Made by a program: the position numbers and the translations under genes. Below, piece by piece: positions 36,017 to 47,600 of a stretch of DNA of 64,000 nucleotides. Under the pieces are notes generated by a model, which was given only the letters and a program-made list of their open reading frames with translations, had not been told where the DNA came from and did no database searches. Each line of letters starts with the position of its first letter. The stretch's first letter is position 1. The DNA comes from Volvox africanus (taxonomy: Eukaryota > Chlorophyta > Chlorophyceae > Chlamydomonadales > Volvocaceae), in the NCBI GenBank assembly GCA_030268105.1, contig BSDZ01000089.1, positions 496,001 through 560,000 of the forward strand, written 5' to 3'.

Positions 36017-39000
36017 ATGACCGGCCAAATACTTTTCAACGATCCACATCCCTTGGGATTGCCTGCATTTATATACTCGCACCCAATCGATGTGTTGGGA
36101 TCCGGCGCGTTTGGGATGGTGGGTTTCGAGACGAAAACCTACTGACTCCGTCCCTATAGGTCACCGGTGTACAGGCAATGGTGCAACAAAATAAGCGGGG
36201 AAATACTATATACCTAAACGCCTTATTCCCCTGTCCTTTGTAAGGTCTACCTCTGTTGTCGACGGACTCCCCAGCCCGATGGTGTGACCAGGCAAGTCGA
36301 GGCACGATTGACTTGCGAGTGTAGCATCGAGGTATTCGCCTCTCTAACACATTTGACCCGCGGCCTCTATCCCAAGCAGTGCCCAAGCACACTCCCGCCA
36401 TGCCGTCGACGTGACCCAGGACAACATCATGCTATCTGAGTGGGTCGCGGTCAAAATCTACAAGGTGAGGTGGATTCCCCTTCTTTGTGTCGCGCTTCAT
36501 GCACTGGGGTGAAGCAATTTCACGACGCGAATGCGTCAGATCGGGGCTGCAGAATGCCAGTCCTTCATAAGCTTTTTCACCCAATGGGTTTTTCTCTGCA
36601 TCCATTCCCCTGCATTAGTAAGCCTCCCTTCCCCTGCATTAGTAAACTCACCGCGTTACCATAGACTTGACATGCGTGCGAGGGTTGCTGCCTGCTGTGC
36701 CGGCCTTTTCCGTTATCTCTATAACCCATATAACAAGGGATTCGTCCGAATGATGGGCGAACCCGTGACACCCTCTCCCCCGCACACACTGCTATCATGT
36801 TGTGGCCTATTGCCCAAATCCGTGTGCCGGGTAGGGCGATGTGAGGACCTGAGATAGACCTGAAGCACGGTGTGGCCTTTTTGCGAAATCGGATGCTAAA
36901 CGACTCCCAAGTGTGGCTCACAACCATTCCGCCCGGATGCCCAATTCCCACACCCACGCCGTGTACAATTACATTGTGTGATTATGTGCAGCCAATCGTG
37001 CAATGCGACCCACGGGACCTCGAGTACCTGAAGCGTGAGGCGGTGAACCAGCGTCGGCTGAATCATGAGCACGTCATAGGCTTTAAGGAGGTGAGCAACA
37101 GCCAGAGCGTGGGTACTGCGTTCAGCCTCACCGAATGAGTGAGCATCCGTGTGTGGTGATAACCCCTATTTCTCGCTTGCTTCCCTCTCTCTCGCGCGCG
37201 GTTTACCGAAATGGCTATCGGTTTACCATTTTCGGAAAGCATTCAGAGAGTTCGGAATAATCCTTCGGGCGAGCGACTCCTCCACGTGAAGGCAACACCC
37301 TCTATCGGGCATCCGGTCCCTCTTCTGGGGTCGCTGCTTCCAGGAGCACGAACCTTACACGCCGTGTCCCTTGCCTCCTTCAACTCAACCTTAGAACCAG
37401 AGACCGCACAGGTGGTGTGTACCATACATGTTGGCACATCACCGTATCCGAGAGGGCGCCTTGCGAACCCCGCTTTCCTCGGCAGGTTGGTCTCACCACA
37501 GATATGCGCCTGTATCTGACGCTGGAGTACGCTGACAGTGGCAGCCTAAAGCAATGGTTATCAGACCATGGTGGTAGGTTGTCGGAGTCCTCCGCGCGCT
37601 GGTTCGCACAGCAGCTGGTCTACGGCTTGGCGTACTGCCACGCACACGGTGTTTACAACAGGTATATGCATCTGAGCGCCTGTCGGTTGATGGGACCTTA
37701 GTTGTACAACCGTCGCTTGGTAGGTTTTTATGCGAGTCTTACGGGTGGTCCTTATGCATACCGCAGTGTAACGGTCGTCGCAGCACTTAAAGTACAGTAG
37801 CAGTGGCCCTGCCCCTGTGATGCCTAGTCCTTGTTACTACCAGTCAATGGTCCAGGCTGTTCGATGTCACCAGCACTGGGCCTGTACCTGTCTGGCCTGC
37901 GTAGGGACATCAAGCCAGCCAATCTGCTGCTGCACAGCAATCGGGACAGCCCCCACCCGCTGGAGCAGCCCCTACTTAAGGTCTGTTCCGTCACCCTCAC
38001 CGGATGTGTCGTGATGGGCCACTCGATCCTGTTAAAACAGCGTCAATAACACTAGCCGGGAATTTAGTCAAATTTCAGTCTTCTGAAGTTTCTGATGTTA
38101 TTTGCACCGGGACAGGCTGGTGGCGAGGCGGCACAGCACGGCCGTGAACGCACAATTGCAATCCCGAGAGCATTTCTCCCTGACACGTGCTATGTGTCGG
38201 GCAATTCCTTGGCTTCCTGAATTTGTTTTAGGGTTCTGGGCTCTGGCCCGTGTATTACCCGCTTAGCCCGGGGCCCTTGTTTCCCGCTCAAATTCGGTAA
38301 TGCGTATAAAGTCCGTCGCGACATGCACACATATGTGCTCATACAGGTGGCGGACTTTGGGTTGTGTAAAAGCAGCACGGACTCTGCACCCAAGTCAAAA
38401 GTGGGTTCGCCCACTTACATGGCGCCAGGTGTGTCTGACATCACGCCTTGTGTCATTGTATGCCTGATGCATGTGTCTGCGAGCACCAGTATCTGGCGAA
38501 CGGCATGCGGATGAAGTTATGTTTGGGCTCTGATTCTGTTGTGATACTGTGTCCTTTATGTTGCTTGTGTACGGTTGGGTTAGGCCACATCATGTTTTCA
38601 GTAGAAAAAACTAGATATGCTACGTACTGGGCGGTGCGATACTGCGCGCACGCCAACGTAGGTGGGTACGGGTGTGAGCTGCGTGCTGTGCCGCAATGGC
38701 ATGGGCTTTATCATGCCATGCGCCTAAGTACTCATGACCAATACGGCCTGATTTGGCTTGCCGTTGCTGGGCCCCTCCTTCCGTTCGCATCCTGGTCCGC
38801 TGTAAACCCTACAACCCTTTCCCGTCACGTCATCCGGGGGCGAACAATGTCGTCGTCATCGTCATCGGTGCTCCGCGCATCGCGCCTACATACAATCCCC
38901 CCTTATGTGCGCCCAACAGAGCTCTTCTCGGGCATGCCATATGATGGACGGAAAGCTGACGGTGCGTCTTAAGCGCCACCTACCTGCTATTGGCGTGTTC

Positions 39001-40013
39001 AGATAGCAGCGTACTTAGCGGGACTCTTAGGGCAGGTTATCAGGATCAGCTTTCAGCTGGATACATGGTTTTCGTCAGCTCGCCCGTTACTAAGTCTCTA
39101 ACCATAGCATGTGCCCCATATGGACCCTTTATATGGCCCTCAACGCCTTGTATGACATTTCTGTCCAATCAATCATGTCGGCATGGTGCCCTTCTGCGTT
39201 CTTGTAGGCCACTCTTGACGCTACCCCATGCACCGCAGCCTCCATTTGCGGGGCGTGTTGGGAATATCAATGCAAAACCGGGTAAACTGCCCACTACGCT
39301 GACGTCCACCCGGTCCCAGGTCTCTGTCCGTCAATGGATCTGTTTGCAAGGACTGTGCAACTTTGTCTGTACCCTCCATGCGCAGTGTTCTCTTGTGGCG
39401 TGGTGCTTTATCAGATGTTTTTTGGAGCGCTGCCGTTCCACCGAACTTTGAGTGGTCGCCCTTTGGACTTCAACCGCAATTTCCGAGAAATCATGGACAA
39501 CATGCGCCAGGAGAACTGGCAGCAGCTCCTCCCTGCATCAGCGACTACCGCGCCACCGGGATGTCCGCCGCCGCCGCCCCCGAGCCCCTGGCTGCTGGAC
39601 CTCCTCCACGGCATGCTGCGGTACGACCCGGACGAGCGTCTGACGCTACTGGCGGTGATGCACCATCCCTGGTATCGCGAGGGCCTGCCGGTTGAGACCT
39701 ACCAGCTGGTGCTGTCAGGGGTTACGGGCGTGGACCAACGACCGCAACCGGTGAGTGCGAGATGACAGGGCAATAGGCTGGTGACGAATGCAGTACACGG
39801 AGCAGGGTTGTGGGGCCACTCGGATCGTAAGAGGGGTGGTGGGGCTGATCGTAAGAGGGGTGGTGGGACCGCTCGTAAGCCCATTTGGCGCCCAAACTTC
39901 ACATCAACGCGCAGGCCACCTCCCAGAGCGTCGATCTGATCGAGGCGGAGTTTGCACGCATCATCCAAAATTGCGAATCCTGCCATCAGACGGCGATGCT
40001 GCGGGCATCATAA
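36017..40013 (+). CDS. Serine/threonine protein kinase, SnRK2/CAMK-like (about 361 aa)
   Basis: Nine exons: 36017-36118, 36420-36464, 36992-37090, 37486-37661, 37905-37980, 38347-38428, 38920-38961, 39386-39750 and 39915-40013, all phase-compatible. Motifs in order are the glycine loop GSGAFG (28-33), VAVK with Lys46, an alpha-C Glu (Glu65), a catalytic loop NRDIKPAN (Asp142, Asn147), DFG (169-171), GSPTYMAPE and DVFSCGVVLYQ. All catalytic residues are present, so it should be active on Ser/Thr. HRD is replaced by NRD, which I recall as common in algal SnRK2-like kinases. A Pro-rich insert sits before the final lobe helices. The glycine loop lacks its usual Val in this model; a donor seven bases later with an acceptor near 36.39 kb would restore Val plus about 15 residues. 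The short tail after the kinase domain (NCESCHQTAM) has no known motif. Confidence 0.8.
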
Positions 40014-40568
40014 CAGGGTAGCTTTTCAGTAATCTTGTCGGGCAGGCGCCGACAACACGCGGACCTCCCAACCACTGAAAACGACAACGAATACGTGAAG
40101 TTGTGAACGCATTCCCAGACTACCCTCCGCCATCCCGCCATCCTGCCATCCGGCTCTGCAGAAGCCTACCTATTTGGTATCGCGGGAATGAATGAATGCA
40201 CAACCTGCAGTTATGTTCACATATTTGGGTAGATTTGCTAACGTTGCGGACATTACGGAGTCCACGGAATTAAACGGTGGCGCCGCGGCCAGCACGCTAG
40301 CCCGCAGCCGGGCTGGGCCCTGGTTGCCCCTGCAAGTGCCCCTTGATCCCTCCCTGGTGCTGGGCGGTAGAGATAGGTAGCGGAAACAGGAGAAGCTTGA
40401 CACCTGAAATATACCGTCAAGCTCCTTGCGGGAGCTACTACAAAAGAGCGCAGAAGCTCTGATGACGTTGCTACACGCTTCAATGCGGCCATCGATGCCA
40501 CTCCCTGGGAGGTGCGAGCGTGTGTGCGTCGTCGATCAGGCGCCAGCGCTTGAAACCTGCGTTGTGGG

Positions 40569-40573
40569 TGTAA
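40569..40573 (+). terminator. Candidate TGTAA poly(A) signal of the kinase gene
   Basis: TGTAA about 560 nt beyond the kinase stop codon, in a region with no further coding sequence. Plausible volvocine poly(A) signal. Confidence 0.4.
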
Positions 40574-43500
40574 GGTCAGCGTGATGATCTGTGGCAGCCA
40601 GGTCGGGCTCTGCTGGCACTTGTTGTACGATGCGTCAAAAGGTGGGGTACCTCATTAGTTTTACGGCTGACAAGATTGATGATAACTAGGACGAAAGAAG
40701 CATAGGGTGTACCTAGTTTAGCCGCGGCGTTTTGTCAGTGTAGTGGCCACAGTTTCACGGCCCGACTAGGGATGTACGATGGTATGGAACGCGAATGGAA
40801 ATTACGCCCTGCAGTTGCAGCTTCTGATTCTACGAATCTCCATTGAGATCGGAAAGGACGCGCTTCAGATATCGATAGCTGGTTCCGCAGGGGCGTTCAA
40901 CGGCTACTGTGAGATGTGCTGCACGGGGGTAGTGGGTCGGACCGCGAGCCGCTCTATGTTTGTATGCCTGTTGGGAGGCATCGCGAGGCATCGCTATCGC
41001 CAGTAGTAGTGCCGTTTGAAGGGTGGGTGCGCTGCGAAACGGTGTTCGGTTGATTATTTCCAAGGCCGCCGCTCCTTACCCTTCGTTTTGCGGTACAGAC
41101 GGGATTTTGATATGATTGATGATAATTGATTGTTCATGCAAATCCGCAAATGCCCGTACGACGTAAGTTTCGCTGGATTCCTTCCTTTTTCTCCCTACAT
41201 GCGCGCATCGCAAGGCACTTGCGTGTTGTACTGAAGTGGCGATGGGTGTTGGTTATATACCAGATATCAGATGCATGTCGTTTGGGTAGACAAGGGGATC
41301 ACATACAGTATAACTCTCAAGGCACGGCATATCGATGATGCCATGCTTACGAACGGTGTTGACGATTCTGGAAGCCATGCTTTGCCAGGGTTAGCGTTTT
41401 CGCGCAATATGGAATCTTGACATTAAAGGCTACAGGGTGGCACGATGGGGTGGAAGCTCAAACGCTGATGTGTTGTGCTTTGCGGCCTGTCTCAACGCCA
41501 TAAAGAAAGGCAGCTGGTATGAAGGTATAACGCTGATGTCTGAAAACCAGATGTATTGTGTTCAGTGGGCCGCAGTGAGATCCGGTGTACAACCGATTTT
41601 CAAGAATCACCTTGGGGCGTGCTTGCCCATCGGGGACGGAGTTCCAGGGCGCTCAATTGGTTGGACCGCCGTGGACCAGGACCAAAGTGTGATGGAACAG
41701 TAAATCAAATGATAATGCAGACCGTGCAGTAAGTCGGACTGCTTCTAAGACCAGATTGCAGGTTTGAAGAACGATCGATTCCTCCACATACACACCCTCA
41801 CCATGCAGCTTGCAGCTAGATAGGACAGCACCCGCACCAACAAGCGCAACTCCAGCGCCATCCGGCGGCCGCCATCGAGATCAACCATCCGACAGCTGAC
41901 TCCGAGCGCCTCACCTTTACTAAGCTGGGTAGGTTAGGGAAATGCTGTACGGATAACGTGTCTACAATAGGAAGCGACGCGGATGGTGCCCACGGTGTTG
42001 TTCTCCAGCGCCACAAGCTCGTGGTTTCTGCATGTTCCTGCTGGCTTGTGCGAGGGCGTGGAGCATGCGGGGGGACAAACGGATCAAGCCGTCTGCCCAT
42101 CCCTGCGCTGTCGTTTCGGTATGGTTAGGCAGGCTCAGGGGCTTCCACTCGTTCGTACAGGACGAGTCGCCCACTTGTAGCCCCCTTCGTACCTACACGC
42201 TCGCATGTGTACATGTATGATAAACAAAAGAGTATAACGCTCAGGAAATACGACCGAGCCGTGATGGCACTGTTTGGTGCGTCCCGATGATAAGTTGCCG
42301 GGATGAGGACGAACCAGGGGACTTCACTGGGCAACGCATTGCAGGATGTCGGGAACATCTTAGGCAACCTCAGAAGCTGTAGGTATGGAAGATGTCTAAT
42401 TTCGGAGAGGACCAGCAGGAGAAGGAAGAGGAGCACGTAGACTAGGTTAGGTTGGCTCGTGGAAAAGGAGGTATGTAAAATGATTAAGAAACTATGAGAC
42501 GGGCCAGGGGGAAGGAGTCATGGCGTTGGGGCATGGCTCACCGGACCACAGGGCCCCAATAGACCTCCTTATCTCTCTATGGTCGTGAGGACAAACATGC
42601 CGATGACCTCTTACTTTTGTAAATAACGACAAGGACATGGCTCGTGATCGGTCACGTGGCGTTGTGCAGGTTACCCGTCGTCGTGTTATAAAGATGGAAA
42701 AATGATGACCATGCGGTGAGGAGACGTGACTAAGCTTCGCGATTCGTGTCATTCATGACTGGGTAAAGGCGTTTTAGAGCCTTAAATTTTGCACAACACA
42801 AAAAGGACATTCAGAACCGAAGTGCTGCGGTTACCGCGGTAAAGCGGAGCCCACGCACGAAGGCACTGCCACAGAGAAAAACACTCCCTCAACCCCCCCC
42901 CTCCGGATTGGGTGAAGCAATTGGGGACGAGCAAGATCCAAGCAAGAAGAGGAGAAATTGTTTCTCATGCGCGATGAAAGTCCCAACACACGATTGTCAG
43001 CGATGTCGGCAGACCGTTGTCCTGCTAAGGGACAAGGGCTGCTGTACGAGTTACCCGGAATGAAAGGCAGTACATCGTTGTGGCCTGGCCCAGGACAAGT
43101 CGCACCCGTGAGAAACGCAGTGAGATGACCACTGTATCGGACAACTGCGTGTGCGTGTAGCCGCGCTATGTCATGACACCTCGCAGAGGTAAGTGCGTAA
43201 TCATAGCGCTGCTGGCAGCTCACTGCCAGTTTCCGAAAACAAAACTTTAGGGGCATTGAATTTCGTATAATGTAATTCAGGGGGACAATACCTACCTGTC
43301 CTGCTGGTCTTACCCTATCTGTCTGCCTTTACGCGCAGGAAGAGCAAGGGCAAGGGCCGAGGCAGGTTTGGTCCTGTTATGGCGTTCAGAAAATTCAAAA
43401 GAATATTTATAAGTTATACTAAACCTTTTTACTTCGCATTCAAGTGAGTCACATGCTAGGTCAGGTACAGTACAGCAGGGTACAATTTGACCCCGCCCTA

Positions 43501-43750
43501 CCCCACCACACCCTACCTGACCAGCAGGCCTTCACGTTCCCGAGTGATTATATACATCACAGCCTAAACTTGTTTTGTGGGAGTATGTTATTTAGGTATT
43601 AATTTCCAAGGGTTCCGCATCCTGGACAATCAAGGCACCCGCGAGCGATATGCGCGGACAGACTACCACAGGTAGCCATAGATTATGGCATAATTGGATC
43701 CTGTGATACAGATAATCAAAGGGAGACTTTCGGAGCCTGCCAAGTCGTTT

Positions 43751-43776
43751 AGAAGAAGTACAATTGTACTTCTTCT
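43751..43776. repeat. Perfect 26-bp palindrome
   Basis: It is centred on CAATTG with AGAAGAAGTA on the left and its exact complement on the right. No spacer. It may be a cruciform or hairpin site, or a symmetric protein-binding site; no gene lies close by. Confidence 0.8.
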
Positions 43777-44630
43777 TCTTCATCCATGATTTCTTTTTTA
43801 GGTTTTTAGTTTTCGGATGTTTTACTAGTACAATCATTTGATACAAGCTATAAGTCTGTTCTGTCATGTAGCGCTAGCTTTTCGTGCTCGCCCGTGCTAC
43901 CAGTTGCCAAGGGTGTACGCTGAACAAATAGCATTGTGAATAACTGCGACGGAAACAATTGGACGTATCTTACTAGTGAGGACCGCACTATCTGAGCTCT
44001 GAATATAAAGAGAGCTAACTCTTGATTTGTATCTTGTATCTATAGCTTTTGTGGGTACGCAAGGACCTGAACAGTCCAATTCGGCGGCGCCTAAAATAAG
44101 CTTGAGACTTGTACAGAATGCGTTGAATGGTATTTCATATCTATGGCGGCTCTGACAAGTGCCTAGCGCCGAGTATACCGCAATGGTTGGATGCAGTCTC
44201 ACGGTGTTGCCAGTCACCTAGTCCAAACAATGTTTCCCACATAATTAGAGACTCTTTTCAATATACAGCCTTTTGTACGTGGTGGAAACATCTTTTTCGA
44301 GGTTGCGCTTAAGGCAATTCCAGGTTGTAAACACCTTTGGCCCTGGAATACATTGCCTGAGTAGCCGCGGCTTCAGCCGCCGCGGCATCAGAGCTTCCTA
44401 CAAGCTGGCCTAGCCTTATGTCCGCAGCGCTGTCGTCGGCACATGGTGGTACAGCAACGGCGACAGTTTTCGCTGGCGAGCAGCTTGGGCAGCTAAGCGT
44501 CGGTGTGACAACATGTAAAGATGGCCAAGAGCGCGCGGAGGCCGCGAAATCTTCGAGGTGGTTCGGGAGCTGTCCCCATCCGCCCGCTATCTCCAGGCCG
44601 CACCACGCCCGACGCATCCATGCAGCGGAG

Positions 44631-47600
44631 ATGCCGCACCAAAGGCTAACCCCTTATTCGCCATTGAGCCGTTGGCAGTTCCCTAGATGGCACATCCCGT
44701 TTTACCATCCCGCAATTCTCTCTCTCCATTTGCTGCTTCTGCTGCCCCTGCTTCTCGGATGGCTGCCTTTCAGCCGCGGCACGACCACCTGCCCATCACC
44801 CGTCACTAACTGTACGGCAAGCGATATTGTACAATATGCCATAAACGTGTCCGCCAGCCCGGCTCCCAAGGATCCATTAGCGGCCAATATCTCCGCGTTG
44901 CTGGGAGCCCCGGACTATGCGGGCTCACGCTGCCTGGGCGGCGGGGCCATGACCTCCGTCGAACGACAGGAGGTGTTCAGCCTCAGCGGCGGCAACTCCT
45001 CGGACCACTCCACAACTCAACTCACTCTCACTTTCGATGTTTCCGTGTACATGCGGCAGGTACGTGTCCCCTGCTGAATACGGTTTGTACGGAATACGGT
45101 TATGCTGTATTCCGATTCGCGGCAGAGCAATGCATGCAGCCAGTGCGGGGGTGATCACGAGCGCGGCCCCGTGTAGATGTACACGGGGTGAGGGTGCAGG
45201 GGTGCTTGTGTGCAGGTGTGGGCTGCTTCTAGGCATGGACCTCACCACCGCCGCCGTTGCCGTTGCTCAACCCTCCGGGTCCCTGGACTCGTCGGGCACA
45301 GAGCAGGATAGCGGACTGCGACCTCGCCGGTGTCTTCGCGCCCTCCTCCCTCCTCCCTCCTCCCTCCTCCCTCCTCCCTCCTCCCTCCTCCCTCCTCCCT
45401 CCTCCCTCCTCCCTCCTCCCTCCTCCCTCCTCCCTCCTCCCTCCTCCCTCCTCCCTCCTCCCTCCTCCCTCCTCCCTCCTCCCTCCTCCCTCCTCCCTCC
45501 TCCCTCCTCCCTCCTCCCTCCTCCCTCCTCCCTCCTCCCTCCTCCCTCCTCCCTCCTCCCTCCTCCCTCCTCCTGGCGGCGTGGGCATTTAGGTGCATGG
45601 TCCGGTCGGCATGGTGGTGTGTAATTGCCCGTACGGCTGTAAACCCGCGCTTCACGGTGATGTTATGATAGGAGGGAAGGGTCTGAAAGAGCTGTGGGCC
45701 GCAATTGCCTGTTTTGACTCCTCTGTGAGTCTGTGTTTATTGATTTCATCAGGGATTGCTGGTATTTTGAGGGATTGTGATTTTGTCTGTATGGGAGCTT
45801 ACGGCGGTAGCTACTCTGGTTGGGGTGTCCCTCAGCTGCACAGCTGTAGCTACCCGGCGATGCGGTACAAAGGCAGGTAATCTGCAGGTGGGAGTCCAGG
45901 TCTTGTGGCATCGTGGGTAAAAGAAGTTGCACAGCGGGTTTGGCAGTTGGCAAGTTGGGGTACGGGAGGAAGTTGGTTGGGCCGCAGACTGAGCGCAGAT
46001 GAGAGCTTCTCGGTAGACGGATCATCCTGTGCCGACCCGCAGCCCATGCAGGGTCTTCCGCCGCACAGGACGCAAACACACACACACAGACATGATCGCA
46101 CACACAAATTCGTGTCTGCGCGTTTCCCGCGATGTGTTGGTCGATCTGATCTCCGATCAGACCCAAGCGCGTTGCTGCTCGTCGTCTGTACGGCCGTACG
46201 TCTAAACGAGGCGACAGTTAAGGCTGGTTTGGTTACACGGTTCCAAGAAAACTTTAAGTCAGTACCTGCGGTTGCATGGCCGCGCGTTTCGCAGGTGGGA
46301 ATTTACATCGTCAGTGCCGTACAGCCCAACAGTACGGACAGCATGGCGGCCATTCTGGACGACGGCAAGAGCACCGTTGTAAAGGTGCGCGAGCCCTTTA
46401 GTGTGTAGGTGGACATTGGGTTACACGCGCGTGAGGGCATGTGAAACACGCACTGTGTGAGAGGAGGCTGGCATGGAGGGCGTACGCGTCTTGCCTAGGC
46501 ATGCATGGATAAGGCCCTCCTGTCCCACACCCGACCACGCGGCGGCTGTCATCTCCTTGGTGTCGAAGTGCAAGTCTTCTCGTTGGGGCTTATGGCCCGG
46601 GTGTCCGCAGGGAAGGCATCAGATCCGGGCTGTGCGGACTGTGCATAAATGAATGGAAACCGCGTGTATATGTGGATGGAGATAGCGCAGGCGTTTTAGG
46701 CCTTCAGCTGCCGATGAAGAACTTTCTCCCGATAGCGGTGTTTGTGTGCCGTGCAATGGTCCTCCTTGGCTTTTCTTTTCAAGAAGGGACATCAGGGGTG
46801 TATGTGTGGAGAATGTGGAACAAAAAAATCGGACAAAGTGAAGAATCCCTTGGGGTCTTCCGGCTTTGCACCGCCTTTCCCCCTTTCCCCCCTTACCTTG
46901 TCAACCTTGACCTCACTAAATGCCCCCCTTCCCTTCCCGCCTCGGCACTGCAGGTGACGTGCGCCACGGACAGAACATCCTCCTGCCTGGGCAAGACGGC
47001 TTCGGAGCAGCCCTTTTGGGTTGTGTGTAATGGTACACCTACCATCGGGCCCATGAAAATGATTAGATTGAAAGTTGACGACACGGTGGCGATTGACGCG
47101 GTGTACATGGTGGGCTATTCAGCCAGTGGGAGCCTGCCGCCGCCGCAACCGTCGCCGCCCTCACCACCGCCACCGCTGCTACCGCCGTCGCCATCGCCAC
47201 CGCCACCGCCGTCGCCACCGCCACCACTGCCACCGCCGTCGCCACCGCCACCACTGCCACCACCGCCACCGCTGCCACCGCCGTCGCCACCGCCACCGCC
47301 CTCACCACCGCCACCGCTGCCACCGCCGTCGCCACCGCCACCACTGCCACCACCGCCACCGCTGCCACCGCCGTCGCCACCGCCACCGCCCTCACCACCG
47401 CCACTGCTGCCACCGCCGTCGCCACCGCCACCACTGCCACCACCGCCACTGCTGCCACCGCCGTCGCCACCGCCACCGCCCTCACCACCGCCACCGCTGC
47501 CACCGCCGTCGCCAGGATCACCACTGCCACCACCGCCACCGCTGCCACCGCCGTCGCCACCGCCACCGCCCTCACCACCGCCACTGCTGCCACCGCCGTC

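Larger units (their letters stand above)
40014..44630. other. Intergenic region, no convincing gene
   Basis: The first about 560 nt are probably kinase 3' UTR. ORFs of up to about 140 codons occur on both strands but lack protein character and splice context. An open stretch at 41811-42125 (plus) follows an acceptor-like CAG and starts His/Gln-rich, but has no recognisable motif. A perfect 26-bp palindrome lies at 43751-43776. The last few hundred bases should carry the promoter of the glycoprotein gene. Confidence 0.4.

Noticed and set aside
41811..42125. Open plus-strand stretch as a further kinase exon
   Set aside because: The kinase already ends with a stop at 40013, and the stretch has no recognisable motif or supported junctions.
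42831..43256. 141-codon minus-strand ORF
   Set aside because: No splice context, no motif, mixed composition without protein character and no neighbouring exon.
45330..45668. ORFs on both strands reading Pro-Ser-Ser-Leu-Leu or Arg-Arg-Glu-Glu-Gly-Gly repeats
   Set aside because: They are read-throughs of a 7-bp satellite, which leaves every frame open. The segment is best explained as intron.
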